This document shows positions 51,623-61,600 of a stretch of 64,000 nt of DNA, in pieces; the first letter of the stretch is position 1, and the number at the start of each line of letters is the position of its first letter. A program made the translations under genes and the position numbers. The DNA is from JAIRVZ01 sp031553755 (lineage in GTDB: Bacteria; Bacteroidota; Bacteroidia; Bacteroidales; Azobacteroidaceae), in contig JAVBKZ010000027.1 of the NCBI GenBank assembly GCA_031553755.1, positions 12,819-76,818 on the forward strand. The letters are read 5' to 3'. The notes beneath the pieces were generated by a model that was given only the letters and a program-made list of their open reading frames with translations, was not told where the DNA came from and ran no database searches.

Positions 51623-53722
51623 ATGAAAGTAAATACAATTATCCTATCAATTATGTCAGCGTCAATTTTATTATCCGCTTGCAGCAAATCATCCGAAAAC
51701 AAAGAAAAAAACGATCCCACGTTGATCGGAAAGGCGCAAATCAAAGTCAATGACGGAATAATGACTCCGGAAGTATTGTATAGTTTCGGAAGAGTTGGCG
51801 AACCGGCTCTTTCTTCTTCTGGAAAACAAATTTTATATCCGGTTACTTACATCGGAATAAAAGAAAACAAATCGAATACCGAGCTTTTTGTGATGAATTC
51901 TGATGGAACCGAATTGAAACAAATCACAAAAACGCCTAAAAGTGAATCAAATGCCGTTTGGATAAACAATGATAAACAAATAGCTTTCCTGCAAAACGAC
52001 AAAGATGGAAAACCCCAGGTTTTTGTGATGGATTCCAACGGAAAAAATGTAAAACAAATCTCCGAATGTGAAACCGGTGTTTCAGGATTTAAGTTTTCTC
52101 CCGGTGAAAAACAAATAGCGTATTATACTGAAATCAAATTCGGAAAACGAACCAAAGATGTTTATGAAGATTTACCCGAAGCTTCCGGACGTATCGTAGA
52201 TGATTTAATGTATAAACATTGGGATGAATGGGTAGAAACGATTCCTCATATTTTCATAGCTGCGTATAACAATGGAAAATTACAAAACATAGTTGATATT
52301 TTAGAAGGAGAACCATTCGAAGCACCTACAAAACCAGGCGGAGGAATCGAAGAATTTTGTTGGCACCCCGATGGTAAAAAAATAGCTTATTCATGCCGCA
52401 AAAAAACAGGAAAAGAATACGCGAGGTCTACTAATTCAGATATTTACCTTTACAATATTGAAGATAAATCAACTATCAATCTCACTGAAGGAATGATGGG
52501 ATACGATACTCATCCCGATTTTTCTCCCGATGGAAATCATTTAGCTTGGTTGAGTATGGAAAGGGATGGATACGAATCTGATAAAAATCGGTTGTTTACA
52601 ATGAATTTGGCGACGAAAGAAAAACAGTATCTGACCGCCGATTTCGATTACAACACGGATGCTTTCGATTGGAATTCCAATTCACAATCGCTTTACATGG
52701 TTTCGTGCGTAAAAGGAACGACTCAACTTTTTAGTATTGATTTTACAAAAAATATTCAAACGCTGACCGAAGGTTGTCACGATTATGCTTCGGTTGCATA
52801 TTCGGATGGAAAATTATACGCCTTGCGTCATTCTATGTCTTATCCCAACGAAATTTTTTCTGTAGATATCTCATCAAAAGAACAAAAGCAATTGACAACA
52901 GAAAACAAAGAAATTCTGGATCAAGTCGAAATGGGAAAAGTGGAAGAACGTTGGATTAAAACTACCGATAACAAAGAAATGCTGACTTGGATCGTTTATC
53001 CTCCTAAATTCGATCCTAACAAAAAATATCCCGCGATATTGTATTGTCAGGGAGGACCGCAAAATACCATTAGCCAATTTTGGTCTTATCGTTGGAATTT
53101 ACAAATGATGGCTGCCAATGGTTATATTATTGTAGCTCCTAACCGTCGTGGATTACCCGGATTCGGACAGGAATGGTTGGAACAAATCAGCGGAGATTAT
53201 GGTGGACAAAACATGAAAGATTATCTTGTCGCGATCGACGTAATGTCGAAAGAGCCATTTGTCGATGAAGCCAGATTGGGTTGTACAGGAGCAAGTTACG
53301 GAGGTTTTTCGGTTTATTGGTTGGCAGGTAATCACAACAATCGTTTCAAAGCCTTTTTCGCTCACGCGGGAATTTTTAATCTCGAAGCGCAATACCTCGA
53401 AACCGAAGAAATGTGGTTTGCCGATTGGGATTTGGGTGGCCCGTTTTGGGATAAAAACAATCCGGTCGCTCAAAAAACGTATGCAACTTCACCTCATAAA
53501 TTCATACAAAACTGGAATACTCCGATTATGATTTCCCATGGAGAATTGGATTACCGGATTTTGGCGTCACAAGGCATGATGGCATTTAATGCCGCCCAGT
53601 TGAAAGGAATTCCTTCCCGCATGTTGATTTATCCGGATGAAAATCATTGGATTTCACGTCCTCAAAACGGCATTTTATTTCAACGTGAATTTTTTAGGTG
53701 GTTTGATCAGTGGTTGAAATAA
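51623..53722 (+). CDS. S9-family serine peptidase (dipeptidyl/oligopeptidase type) lipoprotein
   Basis: This 699-residue protein has a lipobox (MSASILLSACSKSS; C20), a seven-bladed beta-propeller-like region of TolB/WD-type repeats (about residues 40-420) and a C-terminal peptidase domain. The catalytic Ser558 lies in GCTGASYGGFSVYW, the Asp is expected in ISHGELDYRILASQ and the His in YPDENHWIS. It resembles DPP V/acylaminoacyl-type peptidases that trim peptides at the cell envelope. Confidence 0.93.
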   Translation: MKVNTIILSIMSASILLSACSKSSENKEKNDPTLIGKAQIKVNDGIMTPEVLYSFGRVGEPALSSSGKQILYPVTYIGIKENKSNTELFVMNSDGTELKQITKTPKSESNAVWINNDKQIAFLQNDKDGKPQVFVMDSNGKNVKQISECETGVSGFKFSPGEKQIAYYTEIKFGKRTKDVYEDLPEASGRIVDDLMYKHWDEWVETIPHIFIAAYNNGKLQNIVDILEGEPFEAPTKPGGGIEEFCWHPDGKKIAYSCRKKTGKEYARSTNSDIYLYNIEDKSTINLTEGMMGYDTHPDFSPDGNHLAWLSMERDGYESDKNRLFTMNLATKEKQYLTADFDYNTDAFDWNSNSQSLYMVSCVKGTTQLFSIDFTKNIQTLTEGCHDYASVAYSDGKLYALRHSMSYPNEIFSVDISSKEQKQLTTENKEILDQVEMGKVEERWIKTTDNKEMLTWIVYPPKFDPNKKYPAILYCQGGPQNTISQFWSYRWNLQMMAANGYIIVAPNRRGLPGFGQEWLEQISGDYGGQNMKDYLVAIDVMSKEPFVDEARLGCTGASYGGFSVYWLAGNHNNRFKAFFAHAGIFNLEAQYLETEEMWFADWDLGGPFWDKNNPVAQKTYATSPHKFIQNWNTPIMISHGELDYRILASQGMMAFNAAQLKGIPSRMLIYPDENHWISRPQNGILFQREFFRWFDQWLK

Positions 53723-53751
53723 AAAGGGATCAATATTCATAATTGATTTTT

Positions 53752-55050
53752 ATGTATAATTTTGGAAAACTGACAAAAACAATCAGTCATTATCTTTATG
53801 ACTTATTTATCGATTGGGGAATCGAGAAGGAAAACGCGGAATACCTCAACGCTATTTGCTTGGTAATGCTATTAGTTGGAGTTGTTTATTTAACTCAATT
53901 TATTGTCAGGCATATATTACAAATTATACTTTCCAAATCAGCGAAAATCACTAAAATTCAATTTTTACAATATCTTGTAATAAATAAGTTTCCGCATTAT
54001 TTGGCATTGACAGTTCCTTTTGAAATTGTAAGGACTTCAATACCAATTATTTTTGCCGATTTTCCATCATGGATACGACCTTTAATTAAGTTTGCGGATA
54101 TTTATTTGGTTTACATGGTTATTGCCGGAATTGTTTCGATTGTGAAATCCGGCTTTGATGTCTTGAAAGAAAAACCTTCTTTCAGAGATAAACCAATGAC
54201 AAGCTATTTGCAAGTCATCAAATTTATTTTAGTGTTATTCGGAATCGTAGTTATTTATTCTGTGATAACGGAAAAATCTCCGGTCGCTTTTTTTGCTGCG
54301 ATGGGAGCTGCATCCGCAGTCCTTTTGTTGATGTTTAAAGACTCTATCATGGGATTTGTGGCAAGTGTACAGGTTTCGAGCAACGACATGGTTCGATTGA
54401 ACGACTGGATTACCATGCCTAAATATGGCGCTGATGGAGATGTCATTGAAATTAACCTGACCACGGTAAAAGTCAGGAATTTCGACAAAACATATACTAC
54501 AATTCCGACTTATGCTTTGATTTCGGATTCTTTCCAGAATTGGAGAGGGATGACAGAATCAGGAGGCCGAAGAATCAAACGTGCTATTATCATCAAACAA
54601 AACAGCATCAGGTATATTTCGGATGCGGAAATCCCTAAATTCAGGAGAATACAAGGAATCGCGGATTATATTGATGAAAAACAAAAGGAAATACACGAAC
54701 ACAACGAAAGAATAGGAGCCGACAGAAGTATTCCTGTCAACGGGCGTAATTTAACTAATTCCGGATTATTCCGGAAATATACCGAATGGTATCTGAAAAA
54801 TCATCCCGGGACGGAGAAAAATATGATAATGATGGTACGCCAGCTTGCTCCCACCGAAATCGGACTTCCTTTCGAACTTTATGTTTTTACCAATACCACC
54901 AATTGGGTTGAATATGAAAATATTATGTCGGATATTTTCGACCATTTGATTGCTGCTGTCAAATATTTTGAACTGGAAATATATGAAAGGGAAACCGGAC
55001 GGGATATTTTAGGATTGAAAGAAATCGCTAAAAATAAACCCCTGTATTAA
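53752..55050 (+). CDS. Mechanosensitive ion channel, MscS superfamily (YbdG-like)
   Basis: This 432-residue protein has five or so membrane segments in the first ~200 residues and an MscS-type beta domain. The conserved stretch VSSNDMVRLNDWITMP and YGADGDVIEINLTTVKVRN, then TYTTIPTYALISDSFQNWRG, matches the YbdG subgroup of mini-conductance channels. I use the ATG at 53752; the frame opens three codons earlier at a TTG. It opens under membrane tension to release solutes. Confidence 0.9.
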   Translation: MYNFGKLTKTISHYLYDLFIDWGIEKENAEYLNAICLVMLLVGVVYLTQFIVRHILQIILSKSAKITKIQFLQYLVINKFPHYLALTVPFEIVRTSIPIIFADFPSWIRPLIKFADIYLVYMVIAGIVSIVKSGFDVLKEKPSFRDKPMTSYLQVIKFILVLFGIVVIYSVITEKSPVAFFAAMGAASAVLLLMFKDSIMGFVASVQVSSNDMVRLNDWITMPKYGADGDVIEINLTTVKVRNFDKTYTTIPTYALISDSFQNWRGMTESGGRRIKRAIIIKQNSIRYISDAEIPKFRRIQGIADYIDEKQKEIHEHNERIGADRSIPVNGRNLTNSGLFRKYTEWYLKNHPGTEKNMIMMVRQLAPTEIGLPFELYVFTNTTNWVEYENIMSDIFDHLIAAVKYFELEIYERETGRDILGLKEIAKNKPLY

Positions 55051-55063
55051 ATAATTAAAATTA

Positions 55064-56290
55064 ATGAAATATTCGATTCAACCTCCTCTTTCCATATCTT
55101 CGACAATTAATTTGCCCGCGTCAAAAAGCATCAGCAACCGGGCATTGATACTCAACGCGCTAAGCCAAAGCGATTTTACAATCGAAAATCTTTCCGATTG
55201 CGATGATACGGAAGTTATGGTAGCGGCTTTTGCATTGGATAAACAAGAAATTGACATCAAAGCAGCCGGAACATCTATGCGTTTTTTGGCGGCATATTTT
55301 TCTCAATTTGAAAACAAAGAAATAATCATTACCGGAAGCGAACGGATGAAAAACCGTCCGATACGGATTCTTGTCAACGCATTGAGGAAATTAGGAGCAG
55401 ATGTCGAATATGTTGAAAAAGAAGGATTTCCTCCGTTGAAAATCAACGGAAATAAATTAAAAGGAGGAAATATCACATTAGACGGTAGCGTTAGTTCTCA
55501 ATATATTTCAGCATTAATGATGATTGCTCCGAATATGGAAAATGGTCTGACCATCCACCTCGAAGGAGAAATTATATCGCGTCCGTATATCCAGTTGACA
55601 ATCGGAATGATGCGTGATTTTGGAATAGAAACCGGATGGAAAGGGAACGTCATACAGATAAATCATCAATCTTATATTCCTGTACGTTTTCGGGTAGAAA
55701 GTGATTGGTCGGCAGCTTCTTATTGGTATGAAATATTGGCGTTTTCACCCATCGGAACGCGAATAGAGTTGACCGGTTTATATAAAAATAGCTTACAAGG
55801 AGATTCTAAAATCGCCGTTTTATTCGAAAACTTCGGAATATCAACCGAATACACAACAAATGGAATATGCTTGAAAAAAGAAAAAAATCCGGCAAATACA
55901 TTTAATTATGATTTTGTAAATGAGCCCGATATGGCTCAAACTTTTGTTGTAACCTGCACTTTATTGAATATTCCGTTTCATTTCGAAGGATTACAAAGTC
56001 TGGGAATCAAAGAAACCGATAGGATCGCGGCATTACAAACGGAATTGAAAAAACTGGGCTACCTTGTTACGTCTACTGATAATTGTATAATGGAATGGAA
56101 TGGAGAACGCTGTGAACCCGATATTGAACCTGTTATCGACACTTATGAAGACCACCGGATGGCAATGGCATTCGCTCCGGTATCTATCATATTGAAAAAA
56201 ATAAACATTAATCACCCCGAAGTTGTTTCCAAATCGTATCCCGGATATTGGGAAGATTTGAAAAAAGCGGGATTTATAATAATTTACTAA
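55064..56290 (+). CDS. aroA: 3-phosphoshikimate 1-carboxyvinyltransferase (EPSP synthase)
   Basis: This 408-residue enzyme joins shikimate 3-phosphate with PEP in aromatic amino acid synthesis. Family motifs include NLPASKSISNRALIL, AGTSMRFLAAYF, GSVSSQYISALMM, NEPDMAQTFVV and LGIKETDRIAALQTEL, with DTYEDHRMAMAFAP near the end. Its length is slightly below the common ~430. It lies 13 bases after the channel gene. Confidence 0.95.
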   Translation: MKYSIQPPLSISSTINLPASKSISNRALILNALSQSDFTIENLSDCDDTEVMVAAFALDKQEIDIKAAGTSMRFLAAYFSQFENKEIIITGSERMKNRPIRILVNALRKLGADVEYVEKEGFPPLKINGNKLKGGNITLDGSVSSQYISALMMIAPNMENGLTIHLEGEIISRPYIQLTIGMMRDFGIETGWKGNVIQINHQSYIPVRFRVESDWSAASYWYEILAFSPIGTRIELTGLYKNSLQGDSKIAVLFENFGISTEYTTNGICLKKEKNPANTFNYDFVNEPDMAQTFVVTCTLLNIPFHFEGLQSLGIKETDRIAALQTELKKLGYLVTSTDNCIMEWNGERCEPDIEPVIDTYEDHRMAMAFAPVSIILKKININHPEVVSKSYPGYWEDLKKAGFIIIY

Positions 56291-56306
56291 TTGTTTAAAT
56301 TCATAA

Positions 56307-56321
56307 TGGGAACGATGTGAA
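56307..56321 (+). repeat. 15-bp direct repeat left of Rpn copy 2
   Basis: TGGGAACGATGTGAA occurs here and, with one change (T for A), at 57405-57419 on the other side of the gene. The pair brackets Rpn copy 2 and could be remnants of flanking sequence duplicated on insertion. Confidence 0.5.
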
Positions 56322-56382
56322 TATTTCGAAACTTTTTGAATTCAAAAAAACGCTAAAAATAAAATCTGGGCAAAAAAATCTT

Positions 56383-56390
56383 TATATTTG
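56383..56390 (+). promoter_or_regulatory. Putative -7 element of Rpn copy 2
   Basis: TATATTTG matches TAnnTTTG, 48 bases upstream of the first ATG at 56438. Confidence 0.45.
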
Positions 56391-56437
56391 TCCCGGTAAT
56401 TAATCAAAACAATTTTTTAACCAATAAAATTTTATTT

Positions 56438-56474
56438 ATGCAAAATGAACCCATTTTAGAAGGGGGCGAAGTAT
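56438..56474 (+). other. Frameshifted N-terminus of Rpn copy 2
   Basis: The ATG at 56438 opens MQNEPILEGG, which aligns with the start of copy 1 (MEELCLEGV), but a five-G run (56462-56466, against four expected) shifts the frame and leads to a stop at 56501. Removing one G would restore LEGAKYLNPLTDYG and continue into the long frame. Confidence 0.8.
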
Positions 56475-57368
56475 TTGAATCCCCTCACAGATTACGGATT
56501 TAAACGAATCTTCGGTTCGGAAACTTACAAAGAGTTGTTAATTGATTTCCTCAATGAACTGATTCCTGACCAGGGAAAAATCATCAACCTGAGTTGCCTG
56601 ATAACAGAGCAATTGGGACAGAAAGAAACCGACCGGAAAGCAGTTTTCGACATTTATTGCAAAACCGACTGTGACAAGTATTTTATCGTTGAATTACAGA
56701 AAGTACGACAAGCACACTTCAAGGAAAGGAGTATCTATTATTCTACGTTCCCAATTCAATCGCAAGCAGTCAAAGGGAAATGGAATTTCCAGTTAAGCGC
56801 GGTGTACACGATATCCATCGTGGATTTTGTTTTGTTTGACAAGAATGAAAATTACTTTCACGATGTAATGCTGATAGAAAAACAAACGGGCGAAGTATTT
56901 TATGACAAGTTGGTGTATAAATACTTGGAATTACCGAAGTTCACAAAAGAATTAGGTGAACTTGCAACAAATTTCGACCGTTGGGTGTATTTATTAAAGA
57001 AGTTGCCCTCATTCGAGAACCGTCCACCGGAATTACAAGGCAGGGTTTTTGACATGTTGTTCCGGGCAGCCGAAATTTCACAATTAACGACAAAAGAAAT
57101 GGAAGAATATAAGAAAAGTATAACGGAATATGCTGATGTTCAGGATGCCATACTTTATTACGAACAAAAAGGTCGTGAAGAAGGTGTGGAGATTGGATTA
57201 GAAAAAGGTGTGGAAAAAGGCAGAGAAGAAGGTATTGAAATTGGTATCGAGCAAGAAAAAATACAACTCGCGAAAAATTGCTTGAAAAAAGGATTTTCTG
57301 TAGAAATAATTTCTGAAATTACAGGTTTATCTCCGGATCAAATCGAATCATTAAAAAATCAGCCTTAA
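56475..57368 (+). CDS. Rpn-family PD-(D/E)XK nuclease / putative transposase, copy 2 (N-terminal frameshift)
   Basis: The open frame from a TTG at 56475 encodes 297 residues, nearly identical to copy 1 from NPLTDYGFKRIFG onward, with the same catalytic AVFDIYCK and YFIVELQK. It differs by a longer Glu/Gly repeat (EGVEKGREEGIEIGIEQE) and a few substitutions. Because of the +1 base upstream it lacks an ATG in frame; it may start at the TTG (with a purine-rich AGAAGGGGG 8 bases upstream), be phase-variable, or be a pseudogene. It is inverted relative to copy 1. Confidence 0.82.
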   Translation: MNPLTDYGFKRIFGSETYKELLIDFLNELIPDQGKIINLSCLITEQLGQKETDRKAVFDIYCKTDCDKYFIVELQKVRQAHFKERSIYYSTFPIQSQAVKGKWNFQLSAVYTISIVDFVLFDKNENYFHDVMLIEKQTGEVFYDKLVYKYLELPKFTKELGELATNFDRWVYLLKKLPSFENRPPELQGRVFDMLFRAAEISQLTTKEMEEYKKSITEYADVQDAILYYEQKGREEGVEIGLEKGVEKGREEGIEIGIEQEKIQLAKNCLKKGFSVEIISEITGLSPDQIESLKNQP

Positions 57369-57404
57369 TTTGTTATACCAAAACTCATAATACAAAAAAC
57401 AATT

Positions 57405-57419
57405 TGGGAACGTTGTGAA
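57405..57419 (+). repeat. 15-bp direct repeat right of Rpn copy 2
   Basis: TGGGAACGTTGTGAA is the partner of 56307-56321. It is followed by a region with CTCTC and GGAGAGG words (57423-57460) resembling a degenerate inverted repeat. Confidence 0.5.
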
Positions 57420-57499
57420 CCACCTCTCTTCCTTGTGTGGAGAAGTTTGGAGAGGAGTGTTTATTTGTAACTCAATATGAATGATAAATTTATTTCAAA

Positions 57500-57790
57500 A
57501 TGGAACAAGACGATATTTGTTGCGGCGCCCATGAAATTTGTGAAAAAGGTTTGATGAAACCTCCAAAAACAACGGAAATAGAATATTTCGACGATGAAGA
57601 ATTAGACATTTACAAAGGCAAAAAATCTGACGAATATTCCGAAAATGAAATAGAAGAATTCAGGGAAATTCTTTACACCATGTACACTTATGAAATCAAT
57701 GATTGGTTGCGAAGCCTTCATCAAAGAGAAATTGAATTACCCGAAGAATTAAAAGACGAAGTCATTTTGCTTATGGAAGGCAAAGGATAA
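57500..57790 (+). CDS. Small acidic protein with CCGxHxxC motif
   Basis: This 96-residue cytoplasmic protein starts with MEQDDICCGAHEICEKG, where C7, C8, H11 and C14 could bind a metal. The rest is Glu/Asp-rich helix-forming sequence (NEIEEFREILYTMYTYEIND). I do not recognise a named family, but it lies 6 bases upstream of a metal ABC permease. A metal-related role is an inference from motif and position. Confidence 0.7.
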   Translation: MEQDDICCGAHEICEKGLMKPPKTTEIEYFDDEELDIYKGKKSDEYSENEIEEFREILYTMYTYEINDWLRSLHQREIELPEELKDEVILLMEGKG

Positions 57791-57796
57791 AATTAT

Positions 57797-58618
57797 ATGG
57801 ATATACTGAAATATGTTTTTTTTCAACATGCTTTAATTGGAAGTATTTTTACTTGTATTGCCTGTGGAATCGTTGGAAGTTATATCGTTTCACGCCGTTT
57901 GGTCTTTATTAGCGGGGGAATCACGCATGCTTCACTCGGAGGTTTGGGGTTAGGTTTTTACTTCGGAATCAATCCGATTTTATCAGCCTTAGTATTTTCG
58001 GTAGCTTCAGCTTTCGGAGTAGAGTGGCTGTCTAAAAAACAAGGAATAAGAGAAGATTCCGCTATCGCTTCCGTATGGGCTTTGGGAATGGCGATAGGAG
58101 TCATCTTTATATACTTGACGCCGGGTTATGCCCAAAGTACCACTTCTTATCTTTTTGGTAATATATTGACAATTACTCGGTTAGATATTTGGAGCGTCGG
58201 ACTTTTCGCCTTGTTGATGATTGTCTTATTTTCTCTTTTTTTTAAACAGATTTTATATGTCGCTTTCGACAGGGAATTCGCGCGAACCAAAGGACTTCCT
58301 GTGGTGTGGATAGAACATTTGATGATGTTGTCAATAGCGATAACCATTGTTTTATCTATCAGGTTGATAGGAATTATGATGTTGTTGTCTTTGTTAACAA
58401 TTCCACAGATGACAGCCAATATTTTTTCTTCCAGATTCAAACAAATCATTATTTTTTCTTGCGTCATTGGTATCTTGGGGTGCTTTGGCGGACTTTTTCT
58501 TTCGTATTATCTGAATGTCCCATCAGGAGCAGCTATTATTTTTGTTCAGGTTATTATTTTCGCCTGCTGTAAATCAGGGATGCGTTTGAAAAGGAAATTT
58601 TGTGCGGAAAGGCAATAA
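57797..58618 (+). CDS. Metal ABC transporter permease (ZnuB/MntB family)
   Basis: This 273-residue protein has about eight membrane helices and the family segments FISGGITHASLGGLGLG and TSYLFGNILTITR. The family imports Zn2+ or Mn2+ with an ATPase and binding protein; neither is adjacent in this window, so they may be elsewhere. It forms a pair with the small CCGxHxxC protein. Confidence 0.9.
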   Translation: MDILKYVFFQHALIGSIFTCIACGIVGSYIVSRRLVFISGGITHASLGGLGLGFYFGINPILSALVFSVASAFGVEWLSKKQGIREDSAIASVWALGMAIGVIFIYLTPGYAQSTTSYLFGNILTITRLDIWSVGLFALLMIVLFSLFFKQILYVAFDREFARTKGLPVVWIEHLMMLSIAITIVLSIRLIGIMMLLSLLTIPQMTANIFSSRFKQIIIFSCVIGILGCFGGLFLSYYLNVPSGAAIIFVQVIIFACCKSGMRLKRKFCAERQ

Positions 58619-58662
58619 ATCTCTTATAATTCTGTTATTTATACACTGTTGAATAGCTTTCA

Positions 58663-58670
58663 TACGTTTG
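58663..58670 (+). promoter_or_regulatory. Putative -7 element of porW
   Basis: TACGTTTG matches TAnnTTTG, only 10 bases before the porW ATG, implying a very short leader. Confidence 0.4.
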
Positions 58671-58680
58671 CATTATCGGA

Positions 58681-61600
58681 ATGATTAAGAATAAAATCCT
58701 TACGACACTTCTTTTAGGAACTGTTATTGTTGTACTTGTTTCGTGTACTTCCACGAAAAATACAAGTATGACACGTTGGTATCATTCTTTTAACACCCGT
58801 TATAATGTTTATTTCAATGGAAATGAGGCGTATAAAACAGCTTTGAAATCTCAACAAGACAGTTATCAGGAGAGTTATTCCGATTTTATCCTGATGTATC
58901 CTGTCAGTTCCCTACCTAAAGACAAACAACAAATCGGAGGTCCGTTTGATAAGTCGATTGAAAAAGCGGCAAAGGCCATTAAAACGCATTCCATACAAAC
59001 CAAACCCGAAAAAAAACAAGGAAAAAAACACGATCCTAAATATCAGGAATTTATGCAACGGGAAGAATACAATCCTTTCCTATATAACGCATGGTTGTTG
59101 ATGGGAAAATCTCAATTCCACAATGGCGATTTCCTGACTGCGGCAAGTACTTTTTCCTATACAGCCCGGCATTATTCGACACAACCCGAAATTGTCGCTA
59201 CCGCCAAAATATGGCAAGCGAGATGTTATTCCGAAATGGGTTGGTATTACGAAGCTGAAGATATTTTTTCCAAACTTAACAATGAAAATCTTCCCAAAAA
59301 TGAAGTCAATTGGTTTTCATCCGTTTATGCCGATTACCTGATTAAAAATAAGCGGTATTCCGATGCTGTTCCTTACCTGAATCTCGCTATCAAAGCCGAA
59401 AAAAACAAGACACAGCGATACCGGATGGAATACTTGTTAGGGCAAATTTATAAAGATTTAGGACAAAATGATTTAGCCTATAAAGCTTTTGGAGAAGTTG
59501 CCAATTCTACAGCTCCTTATCTCCTGCAATTCAGTTCAAAAATCCGTCAAACAGAAGTTTCTACCGGAGGAAATACGAAAAAAGTAATCGGCATGCTCAA
59601 AAAAATGTCGAAAAGCCAAAAAAACAAAGATTATCTCGACCAAGTATATTATGCTTGGGGAAATGTGTATATGACGATTCCCGATACGGTTAAAGCCATC
59701 GAACAATATAAACTTGGTGTCGAAAAAAGTATACAAAACGGATTTGATAAAGCCCTTTGCCAGATACAACTCGGCGATATTTATTTTCAACAAAGGGAAT
59801 ATGTTGACGCGCAACCATGTTATTCAGAAGCTTTAGGACAAATCAAGAAAGAATACAAAGATTACCAGAGAATATCCAAACGTTCTGAAATATTAGATGA
59901 ATTGGTTGTTCATTTCGAAGCTATCGAATTACAAGACAGTTTACAAATATTAGCTCGCTTACCGGAAGCCGAACGGATGGCCTCCGTTAAAAAATTAGCG
60001 GAAAATTACATTAAAAAAGAAGAAGAGGCTAAAAAAGAATCCGAAAAAGAAGAATATTTGACCCAACAGGAATCCAACAGGGAGCAAATGGAAAATTTCA
60101 ACGTTGGTAGAAAAGCTCCTTCAATGGCAACTCCGGCAATCACTCCCGCAAGGGGAGGGAACGCGTTTTATTTTTATAACCCACAAACTGTAACGCAGGG
60201 AAAAAACGAATTCCAACGTAAATGGGGAAAACGCAAATTGGAGGATAATTGGAGATTACGCAATAAAATCAATCAATTTGATAGCGAATTAGCCGAAACA
60301 CAGCCTGATATGCAACCTTCGACAGACAGTGAAGTTGTTCAGGATACTTCATCCGTACAAGGAACTGAAAAATCGGCCGAAGAATTAGAAGCTGCCAACA
60401 ATCCGAGAAAACCAGAATATTATTTACAGCAAATACCCTTAACAGAAGAAGATATCGCTGCCTCTAACGATATTTGGATGGATGGATTATACAATATGGG
60501 ATTGATTTATAAAGACAAACTGGAAGACAGTTCTTTGGCAATAGAGACTTTTACCGGTCTCAATAATCGTTTCCCCGACAACGAATTTAAATTAGACGTA
60601 TATTATCAACTATATCTTATCTATCTGAAAATGAACGATATGAATATGGTTGAATTGTATAAATCCAAAATACGTGAAGAATTCCCCGAAAGCGACTACG
60701 CAATTGCGATGGCTGACCCTAATTATGAATATAATATGCGGATGATTGATGTTGTTCAAGATTCGATTTATCAGCAAACATATCAATATTATACCGAAAA
60801 TAATCCTTCAGGAATCAGGAAAAATTATGATGAGGTAGCGAAAAAATATCCTCAATCGAAACTGATGCCTAAATTCATGTTTTTGGATGCGTTGAGTTAT
60901 GTTCAAACGCATGAACCGGATATATTTAAACAAAAATTGAAAGAACTGTTGGATAAATATCCCGATGCCGATGTGAGCGTACTTGCCGGTAGCATGATGA
61001 AAAATTTATTGAAAGGATTAACGCTTTCCGGTGATGGAAATTTGGCCAAAGGAGGTTTATTCAATATCAGATTTGGAGCTACCGAAGAAGGTGCGGTATT
61101 AGATTCTACAATCGTATTTACCGCCGAAAAAAATACGCCATATTTACTGTTAATGGTTTATCCGGCTAATCATGTCGATGGAAATATTATTTTGTATACC
61201 GTTGCCGAGTTCAATTTCTCTAATTTTATGGTCAATGATTTCGACCTTCAGGTTGCAACAATCGGAGAAACCGGAATGTTACAAATAAGAGGGTTTAATA
61301 ATTATAACGAAATCGTTCAGTATTGTAATATGATTAACAAACCCGCCGGATACATGAATCAACTGAATGCGGCTGTAATTGTAGTTCCGATGTCGGTCGA
61401 TAATTACGATATCCTTATGAAAGGTAAGAGTTTAGATGAATATACGGCATTTTTTGAGAAAAATTTCGGCGCCGAAAATCCTCAAATTATAGCGAAATGG
61501 AAATTAGATAAAAAGGAAATAGAAAAGATATCGACAGAGGATGAAGAAGATGAAAGGAATGAAGAGAATGTAGAAAATCAACCTTCTAAAGACGATGTAA

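Noticed and set aside
57423..57460. Terminator-like CTCTC/GGAGAGG inverted repeat after Rpn copy 2
   Set aside because: The arms are interrupted and no T-tract follows; it may be a degenerate repeat but is too imperfect to call.
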